Below are positions 10,009-14,121 of a stretch of DNA of 14,121 nucleotides, piece by piece; position 1 is the stretch's first letter; the number at the start of each line of letters is the position of its first letter. Source of the stretch: Larix sibirica (lineage: Eukaryota; Streptophyta; Pinopsida; Pinales; Pinaceae). The notes beneath the pieces were generated by a model. It saw only the letters and a list, made by a program, of their open reading frames with translations. It did not search any database and had not been told where the DNA came from. Made by a program: the position numbers and the translations under genes. The DNA is taken from contig NWUY0300019252.1 in NCBI GenBank assembly GCA_004151065.3, positions 36,978-51,098 of the forward strand. The letters run 5' to 3'.

Positions 10009-10749
10009 TGGAAATCGTTTTGGGTGTCAGATCAACCATTATGGGAGTGCCTTTTTCAGGGATTTCTCATATCCGCAGGCCCCCTTGACATGGTTTTTAA
10101 CCGACGGGAGGTGTTGAGAGTGGTTATTGTGAAGGGTGGCAAAGCTTTCTGGTATAGCGCCTTAGGGTGGTGGATTGTGCTCTATGTGCTTGAGAGTTGA
10201 GCCATGGACCAAGCCGGGGCGTCGGGGGGCTTGGATGCGCGAGAAAAAATAAGGGCCAACTGTGAGCAAATGAGGGTCTCCCAAGCTGCATTGAGGTACA
10301 GAGCGTCAATCCCTCCTTCTATCCGGGAGGACTTGGAGATGCTTGAGCAAGGCGTCTAGATTGAAGTTCTGGATAATTCGTCGTCGGTAGTGTCAACTAT
10401 GGTCAAATAGTGGATACAAGACCCTATTTTGTCGCAAGCCAAATAGGGGTTGTACAAGAAGAAGGTGACGTTGTACTGGGTGATTAAGGGGCTCTTAGGC
10501 AGCATACTGCTTGAGAGGGAGGAGAAGTAGCGTGCCGACAAGATACCAGTGGCGTTTTGGAATGAAGTGTACCAAGACACCAAGCTTCAACATATGAAAA
10601 TTGATTACGTTGGGAAAGGGCTTGGAATTCCTTTTCTCCCGCAGATGGGGGTGTATGCTCCTCTGAATGTTGATGTTCAGACCGGTTTCTGCAACATAGC
10701 CAAGGACAATGGCGAGGCGGGGGCGACTCAACCCTCTACTAATGCCTAG
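10009..10749 (+). pseudogene. Unrecognised protein frame interrupted by TGA and four TAGs
   Basis: One frame stays coding-like for 247 codons, from after a TGA at 10006 to TAG at 10747, interrupted only by TGA at 10198 and TAG at 10357, 10408, 10444 and 10528. No frameshift is needed. Segments include WECLFQGFLISAGPLDMVFN, GKAFWYSALGWWIVLYVLES, a charged helical-looking REKIRANCEQMRVSQAAL, then GLLGSILLEREEK and VGKGLGIPFLPQMGVY. ATG codons at 10090 and 10204 are possible starts. The base composition is richer in GC than the flanks. I do not recognise the family and assign no function. A transposon-encoded protein is likely given the LINE nearby and the decay pattern, but a dead host gene copy is possible. 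The TAGs look like former CAG (Gln) or TGG codons. Confidence 0.5.
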
Positions 10750-11396
10750 GTGCCTTAGTTGTTTAGCGTTGGTTCTCTGTTTAGCTGCTTTAGTTTTGTC
10801 TTTGCTCTGTGTTTAGTGGTTAGTCAATGTTGTATGGTTCGTTTTCGGCGAGGTAGTTAGCCTCATGTGGCTATAACTAATTTAGTGGGTCACTATCTCT
10901 TGGTAAGAGTCCAAAATGTAAACTTTGTTTTCTCCTTTGAGGGAGGGGTCTACGGGTCAATTTTGTTGAATCTCATACACGTTTCAGGATGGATTAGACA
11001 ATCGTGAAGAAATTCAAGCTCATGAATCTTTTAATTTTGTACAAAATGTTAATATAATATCACTGACTTATTTGTTTTTGTTTTTAAAAGAAAGATATTA
11101 CATTTTAATTAATAAATAAATAAAAAATAGTATAAAATGTATCAACATTTGTAATTTTGAGGATTAATTTAAGTTATTATGAGTAGACATAAAATCTTTT
11201 TAAAAAATGAGAAAGTTACACTTCATTTTTTGGTAATTCGCACAGGAGTACAGGAAACCCAGGACAGGGCTACCATGTATGTTGGAAACGATTACCAAGA
11301 AGTGTCACCCGAGTCACGAGATGTCCACTCCCACTCTCCTGTTTCTCTTGAAAATGGATAGCCATATCTCAACAACCCTAAAGAAATTTTAAACAA
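10750..11396. other. No gene recognised; T/G-rich then AT-rich
   Basis: 10750-10980 is T- and G-rich with repeated TTTAG words and may be the 3' untranslated part of the element carrying the preceding broken frame. 11000-11170 is AT-rich. 11230-11360 is closer to neutral composition. No coding region or RNA gene is supported. The last 300 bp should contain part of the caleosin promoter. Confidence 0.4.
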
Positions 11397-11428
11397 TATT
11401 GGACGTCTGACCTAAGTATTGGACGTCT
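11397..11428. promoter_or_regulatory. Paired GACGTC sites upstream of caleosin
   Basis: TATTGGACGTCT occurs at 11397-11408 and again at 11417-11428, a period of 20 bp or about two helical turns. The core GACGTC is a palindrome with the ACGT centre bound by plant bZIP factors. The sites lie about 250-280 bp upstream of the caleosin start codon. Some caleosin genes of the RD20/CLO3 type are induced by abscisic acid and drought through ACGT-containing elements, so a regulatory role is plausible but unproven. The flanks do not match a full ABRE consensus. Confidence 0.4.
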
Positions 11429-11489
11429 CACTTTTATCATGCCTTGCACATGACTATGGATCTGTTCTCTAGAGTGTCGTGTGTACAGC

Positions 11490-11580
11490 GTGAGATTCGA
11501 ACTCACGTCGCTGATAAGCTAAAGCGCTCCGTCATTTCGTGTGGTTTACGATGCGTACAGCTCTAACTAACAGCAAGCTA
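11490..11580 (-). other. tRNA-like sequence, possible SINE or tRNA-derived remnant
   Basis: On the minus strand, GTGAG-TTCGAAT-CTCAC (11506 back to 11490) forms a perfect five-pair T-arm with a loop fitting the TTCRANY rule. It contains a B-box-like GTTCGAATC. About 55 bp upstream on that strand, TAGCTTGCTGTTAGTTAGAGCT resembles a D-arm and A box, with AGCT pairing with AGCT. The middle is too long, at about 52 nt between the arms, and shows no clean anticodon arm. The 3' side past the T-arm does not pair with an obvious 5' acceptor. I therefore do not call a functional tRNA. A tRNA-derived SINE or decayed tRNA is more likely. Confidence 0.35.
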
Positions 11581-11678
11581 TTTGAGCAAAGAAGCGAAGG
11601 CCTCCTATTGGTAATCTTATCGTCTAAAAAAGCATAAGCAGTTGATCATCAGGATCGATCAACAAAAGAGTTAGAAAA

Positions 11679-13280
11679 ATGGAGTACCATCCTGACGAAT
11701 CGATGCAGACAGTTGCTGCAAAGGCACCTATTACATCACAGAGGAAACTGAATACAGAACTAGATGAACAAATGCCTAAGCCCTGTATGTATCTTTAATA
11801 TTTTGCCAGTTGGTGGTATTGAGAGTTTTGTTTGAATTCTGGCAATTAATGTTGCTCGTCTTCTGTCTGTGTTGGTGCAGATCTGGCAAGGGCTCTGGTT
11901 GCAGTTGATCCTGAGTGTTTGAATGGATCCAAGGGACACAATCACAATAACATGAGCGTTCTTCAACAGCACGTCTCTTTCTTTGACAGGAACAAGGATG
12001 GGATCATTTACCCCTGGGAAACCTACCAGGGTATTAATTTATCAATTCCCACTCCTAGTCCCATTAATTTATCTTTGCAATTTCTTTTTTAGTCATATTT
12101 GACACTGTTCTCACTGATAGATTGGTTTCATTAATGGAATTGTGAAATCGTTTTTTATATTCTTGTAAGTCTGAGATATCTGTTGAGATTATGGTCCTCT
12201 TTTCCATATTTGGGATTTCAGTGGTGGGAAATGTCTATTGAGGCCAAAGTTAAGTATCGAGTTGTAGAACATTAAATATGGTAGCTAAATGCTTAGGGTT
12301 TGTTGGATCCAACGGTCCTTAAGTACTGAGTCGTCGCATTTAATGTTCTCCCACCACGAACACTTATAGATTTGGCAGTCTATTGAAATTATGACCCGGG
12401 ATTCAATAATTAACAAATTGTTTGGTTGAATTTCTAGGTTTCCGTGCCATTGGATTCAACATACTGACCTCTTTGGCAGCAGCTTTGCTTATCAATCTCA
12501 CACTTAGCTACCCAACATCATCAGTAAGTATATATTTTCAGGTGGATATTAACTGTTTTTAAGTTACGATCCAGTTTCATTTACTAATGACCAATTTTTC
12601 ATGAATGTGAATTAAAGTTTTGAGATGGATAATCTCTCTATAGAATGCAAATTTTGAAGATTACTTAATGCAATGATGGTTATAGAAATGGTTTTTTAAA
12701 AATTATGATAATGAATGATTGATAGTTAGCTTCGGAAGAGTGAGTGATATCAATCAAATCGATCGATCGATCGATCTATCTGACTTTTGCGTGACATGAC
12801 AGAGTTGGATACCATCACCGTTATTACCTATACATATTGATAACATTCACAAAGGAAAGCATGGAAGCGACTCAGAGGTGTATGACACTGAGGGGAGGTT
12901 TGTTCCTGCTAAATTTGATGCCATCTTCAGCAAATATGCCTGCACATATCCAGACAAACTCACATATTCAGAGCTACAGGCCATGCTGAAGGCCAATAGA
13001 AATGTAAATGATGTTTTTGGATGGTGAGTTGCAAATCTGGGTGACTTCAATATCCAATTATGTGCTGAAGTTTCAGGTGATTGAATTGAACAGTTCCTGT
13101 GATTATATTTGATTGAATCGTTGGGTTTGCAGGGGTGCAGCCAGATCGGAATGGAGCTTCCTGTACAATCTGGCGAAGAACAAGGAAGGTTTTCTGGAGA
13201 AGGAAGCCTTGAGAGCCCTGTATGATGGGAGTCTTTTTGAGTACTTTGAACAGCAAAACGCGTCTCGCAAGGCACGCTAA
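11679..13280 (+). CDS. Caleosin / peroxygenase, five exons, appears intact
   Basis: Caleosins are calcium-binding lipid-droplet proteins. Members of the family are haem peroxygenases that use fatty-acid hydroperoxides to oxidise unsaturated fatty acids. Exons are 11679-11784, 11881-12030, 12438-12523, 12803-13023 and 13133-13280, total 711 nt, 236 residues. All introns are GT..AG (donors GTATGT, GTATTA, GTAAGT, GTGAGT) and phases join without error. Key parts: MSVLQQH with the expected haem His66; an EF-hand loop [12 protein letters not shown] at 71-82; a hydrophobic segment about 94-110; a proline knot PSPLLP at 118-123; [10 protein letters not shown] with the second expected haem His134. 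The 68-residue His spacing matches that of the Arabidopsis enzyme PXG1. The C-terminus carries [10 protein letters not shown]. The start context AAAAATGG is good and the next exons leave no alternative start. Length and sequence resemble RD20/CLO3-type (long-form) caleosins. No breaks are seen. Confidence 0.96.
12242..12377. mobile_element. Fold-back MITE-like element in caleosin intron 2
   Basis: This 136-bp segment is an imperfect inverted repeat over nearly its whole length. The ends are GGCCAAA and TTTGGCA. The inner arms AGAACATTAAAT (12266-12277) and ATTTAATGTTCT (12338-12349) are perfect and centred exactly on the palindrome GTTGGATCCAAC (12302-12313). Most mismatches between the inner arms are transitions. 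The element is flanked by a perfect 9-bp direct repeat, GTCTATTGA, at 12233-12241 and 12378-12386. Non-autonomous DNA elements of the Mutator group leave 9-bp target duplications (hAT leaves 8), so a Mutator-like origin is favoured but not certain. It lies wholly inside intron 2 and leaves the splice sites intact. Confidence 0.75.
12758..12776. repeat. (ATCG) microsatellite in caleosin intron 3
   Basis: Nearly five uninterrupted ATCG units, followed by a degenerate TATC, lie 26 bp upstream of the exon 4 acceptor. The units are self-complementary, so the tract could form a small hairpin near the acceptor. No effect on splicing can be inferred from sequence alone. Confidence 0.9.
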
Positions 13281-13370
13281 GTGAGGATTGTGATTCTTCC
13301 TTCCATTATTGCTTGCTGCTTTTCTTGTGTGGGGTTGGTTTGAGACGTGTGGTCAGCTTTCATTAACATC

Positions 13371-13376
13371 AATAAA
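13371..13376 (+). terminator. AATAAA polyadenylation signal of the caleosin gene
   Basis: AATAAA lies 91 bp after the caleosin stop codon, in a T/G-rich 3' flank that includes TGTGTACGTTGATT just downstream. The distance is normal for plant 3' untranslated regions. Plant signals are loosely defined, so other sites may also be used. Confidence 0.6.
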
Positions 13377-13389
13377 ATGTGTACGTTGA

Positions 13390-13900
13390 TTCATTTAATG
13401 ATGGAATGTGTGCCATAAATGTAGTGTCCAAATATCTTGAGTTATGGAATCATGGAATGTGTCGCCCTGAAGCAGTGTAGGGTTTGTGAATTCGACAGCC
13501 CCACCACCTTTCATTTCAATTCCACTTTCATGTGACTGTCCAACTACATTCTTTTGGTGAGGGTGCATTATTAGATTGCCTCGTCACTTCAAATCTGCTT
13601 AGTCAACTTTTTTCATTTGAATTGATTGAAAGAAAGATTGGATATATATTTTTTAAAGATGGAAAACTTTAAAATTCGATTAATTACTTATATAAACGTT
13701 TTTATTTAGGTTAAATTTTTTAACGAGATTGGATAGAAGCATCAAAGTGACTCTCACAGCCAAATAACCAGCATTTTTTTTTTTCATTTTTCAAAAATGT
13801 ATTAACTAATTATATAATATATTTTTAAATTATTAATGATAATGGTGATGATAGTTATGAATGTTAAAGATCAATTTTGATATGTTGTAATTAAAAAAAT
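13390..13900. other. Downstream AT-rich flank, no gene recognised
   Basis: Past the caleosin 3' end the sequence becomes increasingly AT-rich, with ATATATATTTTTT-type runs and an 11-T run near 13777. No coding region, RNA gene or transposon end is apparent. GGAATGTGT occurs at 13402 and again at 13453. Confidence 0.5.
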
Positions 13901-14121
13901 AAGAAGTTACTTTATTTTTTTTTAGTATTTTATCGGTATAATTTAAAAGCTTTGAGAAAAACATTTCTAAATCATAATAGTTATGTTAAGTTAAAAGCTT
14001 AAAAATGTCTATTAAATTTGTTTTGTTAATTTGGATGTATTCTCATGTATTATATGAAAGGTAAGGAGTCACTTGATTTTCTTTAATATTTTATTTGTGT
14101 ACTTTAAATAGTTTCGAGAAA
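13901..14121. repeat. Direct repeat of about 60 bp with 162-bp spacing, cut by window end
   Basis: The segment from AAGAAGTTACTT at 13901 to GCTTTGAGAAA recurs from AAGGAGTCACTT at 14063 to GTTTCGAGAAA at the window end. Both copies contain TAGTATTTTAT or TAATATTTTAT followed by a T/G-rich link and ACTTTAAA- or AATTTAAA-like words. The offset is about 162 bp. The copies are clearly diverged. The second runs to the last base, so the array may continue outside the window. Confidence 0.55.

Noticed and set aside
10009-10749. Amber-codon recoding or readthrough, because internal stops are mostly TAG
   Set aside because: The neighbouring LINE remnant shows the same TAG bias together with frameshifts. 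Deamination of methylated CHG sites explains both, and nuclear plant genes do not reassign TAG.
11490-11580. Functional tRNA gene
   Set aside because: The T-arm is good, but there is no clean anticodon arm, the middle is too long and the acceptor ends do not pair.
12221-12357. Inverted pair GTGGTGGGA (12221) and TCCCACCAC (12349) as the ends of the intron 2 element
   Set aside because: The left copy lies outside the 9-bp flanking duplication and does not fit the symmetry centre, so it is likely coincidental.
12847-13275. 142-codon open frame on the minus strand
   Set aside because: It is antisense to caleosin exons 4 and 5 and their intron. The plus-strand exons carry clear conserved caleosin motifs and splice sites.
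1-14121. CRISPR arrays, operons or other bacterial systems
   Set aside because: The repeats are few, adjacent and without regular spacers. The one clear gene has spliceosomal introns and a plant-type protein.

Overview
The window looks like nuclear DNA of a seed plant. It is AT-rich, gene-poor and littered with decayed retroelements. It holds one clear intron-containing gene, with plant-type GT..AG introns, whose protein family (caleosin) is typical of plants and some fungi and algae. A gymnosperm is my best guess, from the sparse gene content and the large amount of old LINE-like and LTR-like sequence. That guess is an inference; nothing here identifies a species.

Layout. 1-1340: AT-rich sequence with short tandem duplications (35-bp and 64-bp periods) and no convincing gene. 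About 1436-2000: a possible LTR-like promoter block with a GGGGGG purine tract, three GAGGTGTCA motifs, a 32-bp tandem repeat and a TATA-like site. 2010-5640: anonymous sequence with a possible polyadenylated retroelement tail near 3859, an 11-C homopolymer, one ambiguous base and small repeats. 5640-7840: mostly anonymous, with a weak broken reading frame at 6003-6425 and tandem duplications of 27 bp and 58 bp. 7848-9540: the 3' part of a LINE (reverse-transcriptase zinc-binding region, RNase H, 3' untranslated region, short poly(A)), broken by stops and frameshifts. 10009-10749: an unrecognised, more GC-rich reading frame of about 246 codons interrupted by one TGA and four TAG codons.

11679-13280: the one gene that appears intact. 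It is a five-exon caleosin/peroxygenase of 236 residues whose exon phases fit perfectly. Just upstream are two GACGTC palindromes 20 bp apart and, on the opposite strand, a tRNA-like sequence with A- and B-box resemblance. Intron 2 carries a 136-bp fold-back element (12242-12377) flanked by a perfect 9-bp direct repeat. This is a MITE-like insertion not explained by the gene model and the most interesting structural find. An AATAAA lies 91 bp past the stop codon. The window ends in AT-rich DNA with two copies of a roughly 60-bp segment about 162 bp apart.

The genes do not form a pathway. The caleosin is the functional unit and the rest is transposon-derived or anonymous. A shared theme is that nearly all premature stops in the two large pseudogenes are TAG, as expected from deamination of methylated cytosine in CHG contexts in silenced plant transposons.
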